From Geomonas agri (GTDB taxonomy: Bacteria; Desulfobacterota; Desulfuromonadia; Geobacterales; Geobacteraceae), in assembly GCF_020179605.1 (NCBI RefSeq), contig NZ_JAINZO010000001.1, positions 1,772,799 through 1,836,798 on the forward strand: 64,000 nt of DNA, written 5' to 3'. Below, in pieces: positions 43,085 to 50,533 of the stretch. The position numbers and the translations under genes were made by a program. Under the pieces are notes generated by a model. The model did no database searches, was not told where the DNA came from, and worked only from the letters and a program-made list of their open reading frames with translations. Each line of letters opens with the position of its first letter. The first letter of the stretch is position 1.

Positions 43085-43489
43085 TTAGGCGTGGGGCGTG
43101 ATGTTGTCGCGCACCCAGCCGACGATGGTTTCGGTGGAGGTGCCGGGGGTGAAGACTTCGGCGATGCCGGCGGCCTTGAGGCCCGGAATGTCGTCCTCGG
43201 GTATGACGCCACCAGCCATGAGTACGATGTCGGCGGCCCCCTTCTCCGTCATGATCTCCTTCACCGCGGGGAGCAGGGTGTTGTGGGCGCCGGAGAGGAT
43301 GGAAAGGGCGACGAGGTCGACGTCCTCCTGGATGGCGGCGGAGACGATCTGCTCCGGGGTCTGGTGCAGACCGGTGTAGATTACCTCGAAACCGGCATCG
43401 CGAAAGGCGCGAGCGATGATCTTGGCACCCCTGTCGTGGCCGTCAAGACCAGGCTTTCCCACCAGCACGCGAATTCTTCTTTCAGCCAT
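43085..43489 (-). CDS. Methylmalonyl-CoA mutase B12-binding subunit/domain protein
   Basis: A 134-residue stand-alone cobalamin-binding domain: [18 protein letters not shown] contains the DxHxxG cobalt-ligand motif, followed by [11 protein letters not shown] and [20 protein letters not shown] with the GG loop. It is the C-terminal module of methylmalonyl-CoA mutase, here as its own gene; the catalytic subunit is not in the window. With meaB and cobO it forms a compact unit for the succinyl-CoA/propionyl-CoA pathway. GGAGGTTTGCC precedes the ATG. Confidence 0.92.
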   Translation of the reverse strand: MAERRIRVLVGKPGLDGHDRGAKIIARAFRDAGFEVIYTGLHQTPEQIVSAAIQEDVDLVALSILSGAHNTLLPAVKEIMTEKGAADIVLMAGGVIPEDDIPGLKAAGIAEVFTPGTSTETIVGWVRDNITPHA

Positions 43490-43523
43490 GGCAAACCTCC
43501 GATATCAGTAAATTCAATGGGAT

Positions 43524-44054
43524 TTATTTCTCGATGCCGACGCGCGCATCAACGCCGGCTTTGTAATAGTGCTTGATCTCGCGCATCTCGGTGACCAGGT
43601 CGGCCGCCTCGATGACCTTCTCGTGGGCGTTGCGGCCGGTGAGCACCAGCTCCACGTGGTCAGGCTTGGCCGCCATCAGCTCCAGCAGACGCTCCACGGG
43701 GAGAAGCCCCATGGAAACCGCGCCGTTCACCTCGTCGAGGATGACGAGGTCGTATTCACCGCTGGTAAGCTTTTCTGCGGCCAGCGCGAGCGCCTCGGCG
43801 GCCAGGTCCTTGTCGGCCTGGGCGGGGTTGTCCTTGTTGACCCATCCCGGACGCCCGGTTTGGATGATGGTGAGAAAAGGAGCCAGCTTCTCGGCGGCCA
43901 TCTGCTCGCCGTACGGCCCGCCCCCCTTCATGAACTGGATCATGCAAACCTTGAGTTCGCGACCGGTCGCGCGCAGGGCAAGCCCCAGCGAAGCCGTGGT
44001 CTTCCCCTTGCCGTTGCCGGTATACACCTGAATAAGACCGCGTTCCAGTTTCAA
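43524..44054 (-). CDS. cobO: Cob(I)yrinic acid a,c-diamide adenosyltransferase
   Basis: About 177 residues, CobO/CobA type. The P-loop is YTGNGKGKTTASLGLALRA, followed by KVCMIQFMKGGGPYGE, DLVILDEVNGAVSMGLL and the family's C-terminal HVELVLTGRNAHEKVIEAADLVTEM. It transfers adenosine from ATP to cobalamin to give the coenzyme used by the mutase. The frame reaches a GTG at 44138 without a binding site; the TTG at 44054 after GGGGGATATC gives a normal-length protein and is preferred, though the longer form cannot be excluded. Confidence 0.88.
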   Translation of the reverse strand: MKLERGLIQVYTGNGKGKTTASLGLALRATGRELKVCMIQFMKGGGPYGEQMAAEKLAPFLTIIQTGRPGWVNKDNPAQADKDLAAEALALAAEKLTSGEYDLVILDEVNGAVSMGLLPVERLLELMAAKPDHVELVLTGRNAHEKVIEAADLVTEMREIKHYYKAGVDARVGIEK

Positions 44055-44138
44055 GATATCCCCCGGTGTTGTGTTGGCCGCGGCGGCCTGCGATTGGTTT
44101 GCGCTGACGCTAACGGAAGCTCCGCGGCGACGCAGCAC

Positions 44139-44462
44139 TATAGCAACTGGTCAAGGAAGGTGTCAAGGCCAAAGAGGCAATATCTAGAACAACGTTAGGA
44201 GGTGGAGCAGTGCAGGTGGTGCATAGTAGATAGTGAGGTAAATCCCCTTTGTCTCCCCTTCGCAAAGGGGAGGACGCGGGGCGCGGGCGGCGCTTGGTGG
44301 CAGAGATGAATGGCTGATCCAGCTTCCTGTACAAACAAATCCCATCTAGTTCTGGGAGCCACATTATTTACAAATCAGGCTCCGGCACTAACTGTTCGCG
44401 CTACTTTGAATACTTACGACAAGCAACGCTCTGACAGGGCCACGCCCCCTGACAAACAAGCC
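44139..44462. other. Gene-free stretch upstream of tRNA-Val
   Basis: No credible gene. It includes a hairpin-forming piece (CCCCTTTG / CAAAGGGG around 44249-44272) of the sort scattered in this genome as a repeat, and otherwise nothing I can name. Confidence 0.5.
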
Positions 44463-44491
44463 TTGACATCGAAAAAGGCATCTGCTACATA
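44463..44491 (+). promoter_or_regulatory. Promoter of tRNA-Val
   Basis: TTGACA (44463-44468), a 17-bp spacer and TACATA (44486-44491), 12 bases before the tRNA; the -35 box is an exact consensus match. Confidence 0.88.
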
Positions 44492-44503
44492 GACAGGACG
44501 CAT

Positions 44504-44578
44504 GGGCGATTAGCTCAGCGGGAGAGCACTGCCTTCACACGGCAGGGGTCACTGGTTCGAACCCAGTATCGCCCACCA
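44504..44578 (+). tRNA. tRNA-Val (anticodon CAC)
   Basis: Acceptor GGGCGAT / ATCGCCC, D stem GCTC/GAGC, anticodon stem CTGCC/GGCAG with loop TTCACAC (anticodon CAC), T arm CTGG-TTCGAAC-CCAG, then ACCA with CCA encoded. It is 75 nt long. The 3' part from 44530 on is the attachment core of the phage-derived element. Confidence 0.97.
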
Positions 44579-44584
44579 TGCAAA
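44530..44584 (+). repeat. Left attachment site (55-bp core, within tRNA-Val)
   Basis: Identical over 55 bp to 55146-55200, from TGCCTTCACACGGCAGG through the CCA end to ATGCAAA. It covers the anticodon loop, T arm and acceptor of the tRNA. Confidence 0.95.
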
Positions 44585-44589
44585 TCATA

Positions 44590-44616
44590 GGGTTAGCCAT
44601 ATCGGCTGACCCTTTT
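44590..44616 (+). terminator. Replacement terminator for tRNA-Val carried by the element
   Basis: GGGTTAGCC / GGCTGACCC (one G-U pair) with loop ATATC and TTTT, 11 bases after the tRNA CCA. It lies inside the element, so after insertion it takes over from the native terminator now at 55206-55237. Confidence 0.75.
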
Positions 44617-44619
44617 GCG

Positions 44620-44643
44620 TTTCACAGCGCACACACAGCGCAC
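44620..44643. repeat. Left arm-type site of the tRNA-Val element
   Basis: TTTCACAGCGCACACA then CAGCGCAC, matching 54994-55017 at 23 of 24 positions. Each copy contains the GCGCAC motif twice, 11 bp apart (one helical turn), as expected for an integrase or excisionase arm site. Confidence 0.7.
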
Positions 44644-44667
44644 TCTACAGAAGCCCCGTTTCCCCCC

Positions 44668-44703
44668 AAAAAAAGAAAAGGGCGTCCGCTACTACCGACG
44701 CCC
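44668..44703 (-). terminator. Terminator after the tape measure gene
   Basis: On the minus strand GGGCGTC / GACGCCC around a ten-base loop followed by TTTTCTTTTTTT, 65 bases past the stop at 44768. Confidence 0.9.
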
Positions 44704-44767
44704 TCCCCTGCTTACTGTTTTGCCTCAAAAGCAGGAATTCCTGCTTTCCTCCCACCGTCCACCTAGT

Positions 44768-47041
44768 TCATGCGTGCCTCCGCATTACCTGCAGCACAGT
44801 CTCTTCGATGGCATCACGCAGCGCAGAGGAAAGCTTGTTGTTGCCCTCCACGGTGACCGGGACGCTGATCGAGGTCTGTGACGGCTCGGGCGCCGGCTGT
44901 TTCGCCATGCCCCTGATCACTTCTGCATATTCCGCCGGCAGGATCATCTCCTTTGCATGGGTCTGCACAATCGGGTTGACGCCAGCCGGGATGTCATACC
45001 CGCCGGCGGCCGACTTCATGTCCATGGGCTTGTACCCGTTCTGAGCCGGCACGGTGCTCGACCCGCCGAATATGCTCCCGAGGGCTCCAAGCCCTACTGA
45101 CGCAAGTGAGGAAAGCGGACCCATGAGGCCTTGCTGCACCGCGATTCGGGCCAAGTCTTTGATCACAGCATCAGCGAACGATTTGAAGTTGGCCTTCCCG
45201 CTGGTGGTGAAGCTGACCAGGGCATCCTCCATGTTGTTCATCACATTGGTGGTGGCGTTGTTTAGTTGCGCGCCGACGTTGGAAGCGGCCTTCGCGTATT
45301 CCTGCAGCGATACGGTCATGCCACCCAGGGCCGTGGTGCTCTGCAGGATCTTCTTCTGCTCGAGCAGCTTCTCGTTGATCCCGTTTATGACCGCCTGTTC
45401 CTGCAGCCTCGCCATGACCGCTTCGGCGCCGTCGCCCTGAATGGAATCGTAAATCGACTGCTGAGCAGCGAGCTCCTGGCCAAGTAGATCGATGCGCTTT
45501 GTTGCAGCCTCACCGGTGCTGATCTGGTAGAACTTTTCCGCGGTGTCCACCAGGGCGAGTTGGTTGTTGATCTGGGCGATAGTGACGGCTTCAAGCTCTC
45601 GGGCTTCTTTGGCGCGGTCGACAATGAGGGGGCCGCCTAGCATCCTGGTTTCCGACGGTCCCGTAAGGCTGTACTTGCCGCTAGGGATTAGTGCCCCTGC
45701 AGAGTCGCCCAGAAGGCTGTAAGGGGATTTCTTCTCGGGCATGCCAAACGGAACATCTAGCGTGCCCTTCATGATCCCCCAGTCTTTCACAAGGGCCTCG
45801 GTCGCCTCGGTGCGCTTCTTCTCTAGCTCATCCGTTTCCTTATTCAGTTTCTGCAGCCATTCGGCTTCTTCTTTGAGCGACTCTTGCTCGCGCCTCCAAT
45901 TCATAAAACCGGGGTCGTTGACGGTGTAGTTGACCTTTTCTTTTTCTGCCTTGGCCAGTGTGTCTAAGTCGACCCGGCTGCCCATAGAAGGCTTGGTGGA
46001 TTTAATACGGTTGCCGTCAGCGTCTAGCCCGACCTCAGAGTTGGCAAGCGTCTGCAGCGCCCTATCACTTTCCAGGTAACGCTGCTCAAATATCTTGTTT
46101 TGTTCGGCCCACCACTTCCCGGTGTCGGTGAAGTTGCCACCAGTCACGGCCCACGCCAACCGGGTCACGCTGCCGCCTGCCTTGTCGGCCAGCATCGCCA
46201 TGCGCGTGATTTCGGCCTCGGTAGAGTTCAACGCTGAAATAAAATTGGGGATGCCTTGGACGGCGATGTCACCGAACGCAACAGCCAACCTTGTGAGGGG
46301 CGGCACAAGCGCGGTCCCGATCTGCACCTTGAGGGATTCGGCAACATCGTCAATGTCCTTCATCGCCTGGCGGTACTTCTTAACCGCTGCTACCTTGTCT
46401 TCACCGAACACCAGGTGCAACTCCTTGGCGCGGTCTTCGGCTTCTTTCATGCCCTCGGAGGTCAGCCGCAGAATTCCCGACAGTTCGCGCCACCCTTTGC
46501 CGTATAGGGCCATTGCCGCGGTGTCGCGGTCTTTACCCTCCTTTAGCCTTTTGAGGTAGTCGTTGACCTCCATCATAACCGACATGGAGTCTTTGAGATT
46601 GCCGTTGCTGTCTTTTATGTCGATGCCGGCTTTAGTAAAGGCGTCCCCGTTCTTGAGAGCTTGGCGGGTGAGCCGGTCGGATGCGCCCACGGCATCATCG
46701 ACCGTAAGAAAGGCATCATCGAGAGCCACGCGCAACACGGATGCCTGGGAAGCAGTAACCCCGAACACCTTGGACAGCTTGGTGACCTCGCCAGCCACTT
46801 CCTTGGTGGTATCAATCATGCCCTTGAACATAGCGCCGCCAGCAAGCACGGCCATGGTGGTGGCGGCTGCAGTTGCGGCGCTCTTGAATAGTCCTTCGAC
46901 AACCTTCATGCCGCCGGACACGTCAGCCTGCATTTTCTTGACGGTGTCCTGGGTGATTCTGTTGGACTTCCCCATGTCTTCTCTAAACCGCGCCATATCG
47001 GCACTAATGGACACAACGAGTTCGCCTAATTGACCAGGCAT
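44768..47041 (-). CDS. Phage tail tape measure protein
   Basis: A 757-residue tape measure of the lambda-H type. The N-terminal segment LGELVVSISADMARFREDMGK and the hydrophobic region AATAAATTMAVLAGGAMFKG are typical, a long helical body follows, and the C-terminal part has NALVSF-like (DALVSFTTSGKANFKSFAD) and AVIKDLARIAVQQGLMGPL, the conserved lambda-type tail tip segment. At about 0.15 nm per residue it would set a tail near 110 nm. Its presence without tail tube or baseplate genes is odd. Its start overlaps the preceding gene by 16 bases, so the two are co-translated. Confidence 0.93.
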   Translation of the reverse strand: MPGQLGELVVSISADMARFREDMGKSNRITQDTVKKMQADVSGGMKVVEGLFKSAATAAATTMAVLAGGAMFKGMIDTTKEVAGEVTKLSKVFGVTASQASVLRVALDDAFLTVDDAVGASDRLTRQALKNGDAFTKAGIDIKDSNGNLKDSMSVMMEVNDYLKRLKEGKDRDTAAMALYGKGWRELSGILRLTSEGMKEAEDRAKELHLVFGEDKVAAVKKYRQAMKDIDDVAESLKVQIGTALVPPLTRLAVAFGDIAVQGIPNFISALNSTEAEITRMAMLADKAGGSVTRLAWAVTGGNFTDTGKWWAEQNKIFEQRYLESDRALQTLANSEVGLDADGNRIKSTKPSMGSRVDLDTLAKAEKEKVNYTVNDPGFMNWRREQESLKEEAEWLQKLNKETDELEKKRTEATEALVKDWGIMKGTLDVPFGMPEKKSPYSLLGDSAGALIPSGKYSLTGPSETRMLGGPLIVDRAKEARELEAVTIAQINNQLALVDTAEKFYQISTGEAATKRIDLLGQELAAQQSIYDSIQGDGAEAVMARLQEQAVINGINEKLLEQKKILQSTTALGGMTVSLQEYAKAASNVGAQLNNATTNVMNNMEDALVSFTTSGKANFKSFADAVIKDLARIAVQQGLMGPLSSLASVGLGALGSIFGGSSTVPAQNGYKPMDMKSAAGGYDIPAGVNPIVQTHAKEMILPAEYAEVIRGMAKQPAPEPSQTSISVPVTVEGNNKLSSALRDAIEETVLQVMRRHA

Positions 47042-47325
47042 TTAGATCTCCTTTGGCCCTTCAGGGCCTTATGCGGGGTGGTATCCCCCTCATACTTCCA
47101 CCAGAGTGACGGCTTTGTTCCAGGGAAGTGTTTCTCCCACCAGGCAAGCACCTGGTCCCGGTGAGCAAACCACAGTTCGCGCTTTTCTTCGGGCATGAGG
47201 AAGAAACGATCTTTCCAAGGGCCGGCCTGCGGGTCGTGTTTGCCGTCACAGAGCCAGTTGAAACACTCGGGGGATGTGGCCGGCGCGGTTCTGCTGCGCG
47301 GGGTGCGTTTTCGGTTCGTCGCCAT
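47026..47325 (-). CDS. Small phage protein between TerS and tape measure
   Basis: A 99-residue protein, Trp-rich and basic at both ends (MATNRKRTPRSRTAPATS; GQRRSKCLVN), with LWFAHRDQVLAWWEKHFPGT in the middle. Not recognised. By position, next to a tape measure, it might be a tail assembly chaperone analogue, but it lacks the length and slippery site expected of those. GGAGGTAGC precedes the ATG, one base after the small terminase stop. Confidence 0.7.
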   Translation of the reverse strand: MATNRKRTPRSRTAPATSPECFNWLCDGKHDPQAGPWKDRFFLMPEEKRELWFAHRDQVLAWWEKHFPGTKPSLWWKYEGDTTPHKALKGQRRSKCLVN

Positions 47326-47326
47326 G

Positions 47327-47647
47327 CTACCTCCCCACCGGGCGGCCCGGCCGATCCTGCAGGGGTTCCAGGTCGAGGTTAAGAGCTTTCAGGGCTGCCA
47401 GCATTGCCGCCCTGGCGTCCCTTTCCACGGTGGTCAAGGGGTGAGCCTTGGCCTGGTCGAAACGGTCCTTCACGGTCAGCCCTTCTTCCGCTATGACGGC
47501 TTGCGCCTGTCTCATTCGGTCAAATGCTTCGAGACCGGTCTGCAGGATCAGGAGCCCGGCTTCATCCTCGATGCCGTACTCGTCGAGCAGCCGTTTCCAT
47601 TGGGCTTTCGCTTCCTTGCTCAGGTGCTTAGGTACTTTGGTTGCCAT
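47327..47647 (-). CDS. P27-family phage terminase small subunit
   Basis: A 106-residue protein with the P27-type pattern: PKHLSKEAKAQWKRLLDEYG, then EAFDRMRQAQAVIAEEGLTV and AKAHPLTTVERDARAAMLAAL, ending in LNLDLEPL. Small terminases recognise the packaging site and guide the large subunit. No large subunit follows, so it would have to redirect the large terminase of another phage to the element's DNA, as small terminases of known satellites do. GGAGGCCAC precedes the ATG. Confidence 0.88.
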   Translation of the reverse strand: MATKVPKHLSKEAKAQWKRLLDEYGIEDEAGLLILQTGLEAFDRMRQAQAVIAEEGLTVKDRFDQAKAHPLTTVERDARAAMLAALKALNLDLEPLQDRPGRPVGR

Positions 47648-47720
47648 GTGGCCTCCAGAATTTTTGAAAGGGTTTCTTGGTTTTGTGCAAGTGTAGGCTC
47701 ACACGCGGTCAGGCGGAACA

Positions 47721-47793
47721 GCCCCCCAGGGATTTACCCTGGTGGGGGGCATTAAAAAAGGCGGAGCCGGGGAGGGGTTCCGGTTCCGCCTTT
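47721..47793 (-). terminator. Tandem hairpins after the capsid gene
   Basis: Two hairpins: 47754-47793 (on the minus strand AAAGGCGGAACCGG / CCGGCTCCGCCTTTTTT, a strong terminator) and 47721-47751 (GCCCCCCAGGG / CCCTGGTGGGGGGC). They separate the capsid gene from the small terminase operon, which therefore needs its own promoter or read-through. Confidence 0.8.
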
Positions 47794-47882
47794 ATGTGGC
47801 CACGCCGCCCGTAACCCCGAGTCCGTGGCTTTGCTGCACTTTTCAGGACCGGGGCCAGCACAGGGAGCGCCCCGCCCGAGCT

Positions 47883-49025
47883 TTACGCCGAGATTTTGAG
47901 GGCCTTCACAGCGTTAGAGTCGACCAGCATGGAGCCGGTTCTCTTGGTTGTGTAAAAGTGGACCCAAGGCTTATTAGTCAGGTCGTCCCTGATCATCCTA
48001 GTCCCGATCCTGTCGGTGATGGTATAGGCGCGCTTGAAGTCGCCGAAAAGCACCGCCAGGGCGTTTGCCGCGACGCTGGGGAGGTCGTCGTTAACAACGA
48101 TGTTGTAACCCCAGAGCGTTGCAGGCTTGTCGGCTGTCATCGGCTGGTAGATGTAGTCGCCTTCCACCGCGTTTTTAAAACCGCGGACGGCCTCGAGAGT
48201 TTGCCTGTTCATCATCCACACAGCACCGGGCAGATACTCGCTCTTGAGGGCGTGAACCATCTTCAGCAGGCAGTCTGCAGGCGAGACAGTAGCAGAAGCG
48301 GCCACAAAGCCGTTGGCGTCGCCAGAGACGATGTGCTGTATGGTCCCGAATGGCCTGGTCGCATCGGCGGTCGCTGCAGTCGGGTAGGCGAGAATCCCTT
48401 TCGGCTTCAGTAGGCCGTCGCCATTGGTAAAGGCGGTGTTTTCCTGGCCAGCGAACTCAAGGGCAACCTGGTTGGTGAGATAGCCGGACATATCGAAGCC
48501 GGCATCGTCCAGGAGCTGCTGGGTGACTGCCGGGTTGGCATAGATCTCACCCCAAAAAGGAGTGAGGGCTTTGAGGGTGGGAGTACCCGTCTCCGGCCGC
48601 TCCTGCGTTTCCCCGACCCAGCCTGAAGCCGGCGCCCCGGTCGAGACGAGCTGGGTGTAGTTCGGGGTCGAAACGGTGATCACGTTGGCGACGGAGCGCA
48701 TGGGAGTGGCGTTGCGGGCCAGGAGCAGGATCTGGTTGCCGAGTTCCGACGGGACCGCGTAGCCGCCGTCGGGATCGCTGCCGACGCTCATGGAGTTTTG
48801 GAACTCGGAGAGGGCGGTAAACCTGCCGGTCCTCATGGAGGCCAAGAAGGCCTTGGTGTGCTCGGGGTTGGTTTTGCTGTTTTCAGCGGGGACGCCAGCT
48901 GCCGGCCTGTTGCCCTTGGCCTCGATCTCGTCGAGGCGGGTCTTGAGGGTTGCGACCTCGGCTTGGTGAACCTCTTTGAATTCAGTGACCGCTGCGTTGA
49001 GTTCGTCAAAATATTCCTTGTTCAT
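47883..49025 (-). CDS. HK97-fold phage major capsid protein
   Basis: A 380-residue HK97-type major capsid protein. The N-terminal 80 residues are a charged coiled-coil delta/scaffold region (VTEFKEVHQAEVATLKTRLDE); the capsid fold begins near SVGSDPDGGYAVPSELGNQI, with GWVGETQERPETGTPTL, ANPAVTQQLLDDAGFD, ENTAFTNGDGLLKPKGI and FGDFKRAYTITDRIG all typical. The delta region is normally cut off by a prohead protease, but none is encoded here, so a helper's protease would be needed or the region stays. A 75-base gap separates it from the basic small gene upstream. Confidence 0.95.
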   Translation of the reverse strand: MNKEYFDELNAAVTEFKEVHQAEVATLKTRLDEIEAKGNRPAAGVPAENSKTNPEHTKAFLASMRTGRFTALSEFQNSMSVGSDPDGGYAVPSELGNQILLLARNATPMRSVANVITVSTPNYTQLVSTGAPASGWVGETQERPETGTPTLKALTPFWGEIYANPAVTQQLLDDAGFDMSGYLTNQVALEFAGQENTAFTNGDGLLKPKGILAYPTAATADATRPFGTIQHIVSGDANGFVAASATVSPADCLLKMVHALKSEYLPGAVWMMNRQTLEAVRGFKNAVEGDYIYQPMTADKPATLWGYNIVVNDDLPSVAANALAVLFGDFKRAYTITDRIGTRMIRDDLTNKPWVHFYTTKRTGSMLVDSNAVKALKISA

Positions 49026-49093
49026 TTAGTGATCCTTTGCTACGTCCGTAGCCAGGTCCGTTTCTCAACGGTCCGTTTGAGTTGGGATAACTG

Positions 49094-49264
49094 CTATTGG
49101 TGCTGCCGCTTGGCTCCGGCCTTTTCCAGCATCCCGCTGGGCTTCCTTCCGCGTTCCCACCAGCATCCCGCTGTGAGCCTGTTTCTAGAAGCTTCTGCTT
49201 TTGCCTTGCTGTGCCGATAAGCCCACTTTGCTTTAACCGTGTTTCTGCGCCTCTTGGAGCTCAT
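49094..49264 (-). CDS. Small very basic protein
   Basis: 56 residues with about 16 Arg and Lys (MSSKRRRNTVKAKWAYRHSK...). AGGAGGTGTGCC directly before the ATG is a near-perfect ribosome binding site, and the start overlaps the end of the preceding gene by 31 bases. It lies just upstream of the capsid gene; a nucleic-acid-binding or scaffold role is possible but not shown. Confidence 0.6.
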   Translation of the reverse strand: MSSKRRRNTVKAKWAYRHSKAKAEASRNRLTAGCWWERGRKPSGMLEKAGAKRQHQ

Positions 49265-49772
49265 GGCACACCTCCTGGAGTTGTTTCTGGAAGTCCTCGC
49301 CGCGCCAGCCGGCCACCGTGTCATGTTTCAGCCCCATTGCCAGCGAGGTGATCAGGCCACCGGAGATCACCACTTCCTGGCGCAGCCCTTTGCCGATGAA
49401 GGAAACCGCGGTGAATTCCTGAAGGTCACTGTCGGCGTACTCGATCCTGGCCAGCGGAAAGTCCTGGCAGATCCTCACGGAGGTGACAGCAATACGTGAC
49501 GGCTCGGCGCCGAGTATGTACTGCAGCGAGATTCCGAAGAGCCCCAGCTCACCCTGAAGCCCGCCATACACAAGAACATGCTGGGCAGCGTTTGCCGGGT
49601 CCGGCGAGGTGGCCCCGATCAGCAGGGTTGCCGTCTCTTTGGCGTTGAGGGGGATGTCGTCATGAGTCGGCAACATGCCAGCGCCCTTGAGGGCGTCAAC
49701 CACAGCGGAAAGGTGCCCGGGGTCTGCACCCTGGCCAACGAGTTTCGATTTTGCGCGGGAAATGTTTAACAT
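49233..49772 (-). CDS. Hypothetical phage-element protein
   Basis: A 179-residue soluble protein, not recognised. It has helices at the N terminus (GHLSAVVDALKGAGML) and a segment NAKETATLLIGATSPDPANA, then a beta-rich part. It sits where many phages encode a prohead protease, yet shows no serine-protease pattern that I can see. The ATG at 49772 after AAGGAGGAGCACTCAT is preferred to the frame start at 49799. Confidence 0.65.
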   Translation of the reverse strand: MLNISRAKSKLVGQGADPGHLSAVVDALKGAGMLPTHDDIPLNAKETATLLIGATSPDPANAAQHVLVYGGLQGELGLFGISLQYILGAEPSRIAVTSVRICQDFPLARIEYADSDLQEFTAVSFIGKGLRQEVVISGGLITSLAMGLKHDTVAGWRGEDFQKQLQEVCHELQEAQKHG

Positions 49773-49859
49773 ATGAGTGCTCCTCCTTTTGACTAGCACG
49801 GTAACATAGCGGCCTCTTGTTCCGGCGACGCTGTGGAGAATGTGGAGAATAGCGACAAT

Positions 49860-50048
49860 TTATTTTTCGTTTTCGTGGTCCATGATGAAAGCCTCGGCTG
49901 AATCGACGTAGATCCTCACGCCCTTACGGCCCCCCAGGCGGAAGCCGTCAAGCACCCCGTCATTGAAGAGCCGGTACACGTATGAGGTGCTGCAGGCGAG
50001 ATATTCCGCGGTCTTTCTGGTGTTCATCGCTAGGCGTTTGCCGCACAT
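49860..50048 (-). CDS. AlpA/excisionase-like HTH protein
   Basis: A 62-residue protein with a MerR-like winged HTH of the AlpA/excisionase kind: NTRKTAEYLACSTSYVYRLF then GFRLGGRKGVRIYVDSAEAF. Such proteins act as excisionases or activators in phages and satellites. AAGGAGAAATCAAAT before the ATG at 50048 sets the start; a GTG six codons earlier is weaker. The TTTGATT-box region lies immediately upstream. Confidence 0.8.
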   Translation of the reverse strand: MCGKRLAMNTRKTAEYLACSTSYVYRLFNDGVLDGFRLGGRKGVRIYVDSAEAFIMDHENEK

Positions 50049-50050
50049 AT

Positions 50051-50128
50051 TTGATTTCTCCTTCACGTTTGATTTTTCTTTGATTTAGCTGTGTAACTAT
50101 TTAAAATTATAGATGTTAAAATCAAAGA
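50051..50128 (-). promoter_or_regulatory. AT-rich operator region with TTTGATT boxes
   Basis: TTTGATT occurs at 50051, 50068 and 50080 on the plus strand and inverted at about 50120; the outer pair TCTTTGATTT (50077-50086) and AAATCAAAGA (50119-50128) form perfect 10-bp arms 32 bp apart. The 150-bp gap is very AT-rich against its surroundings and precedes the HTH gene at 49860, so it is a probable operator and promoter region. Confidence 0.55.
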
Positions 50129-50198
50129 GGAAAATTTTGGCTGAGTGAGACTTGGCGCGGTTTCCGAAAACGCGGGCCGCAAGGACTTGACCCCGCCC

Positions 50199-50390
50199 CT
50201 ACAGTTCCCCGCCCGCCATGGCCGTTTCCAGATCATCAAGCATGCCGAACAGGGTCGCCTGGGCCTTGTCGTGGTTGCCTCCCTGCAGCGCCACAATGGC
50301 GTCGATGCACGCCATGTGGTACAGCAGCTCGTTGGTGACGGGTTGATCCGCCGGCTTGCGCCTCTCTTCCAGGTTGACGATCTTGCTCAT
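50199..50390 (-). CDS. Small helical protein
   Basis: 63 residues (starts MSKIVNLEERRKPADQPV, then YHMACIDAIVALQGGNHDKA). No known family. The start overlaps the stop of the 48-residue gene upstream by four bases (ATGA), with AGGGAAG in front, so it is translated in the same operon as the RepA-like gene. Confidence 0.65.
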   Translation of the reverse strand: MSKIVNLEERRKPADQPVTNELLYHMACIDAIVALQGGNHDKAQATLFGMLDDLETAMAGGEL

Positions 50391-50533
50391 TCACTTCCCT
50401 CCTTCGATGGGGTGTAGGTTCGTCGGCCGCCTGTTGCTTCCCCGCGCTTCTTCTTCACCGCCTCGAGCAGGTTGGCCATAAAGTTCTGGTCTTGATCGGT
50501 CGCGGGGAGGGGTAGGCTGTCTTTCAGTTCCAT
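50387..50533 (-). CDS. 48-residue coupled small protein
   Basis: A short gene easily missed by length cut-offs: MELKDSLPLPATDQDQN followed by FMANLLEAVKKKRGEATG and a basic end. The start lies inside the 3' end of the RepA-like gene (overlap of 10 bases) with AAGGAGG ten bases upstream, and its stop overlaps the next start (ATGA). Overlap on both sides with good signals supports a real gene; function unknown. Confidence 0.6.
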   Translation of the reverse strand: MELKDSLPLPATDQDQNFMANLLEAVKKKRGEATGGRRTYTPSKEGSE

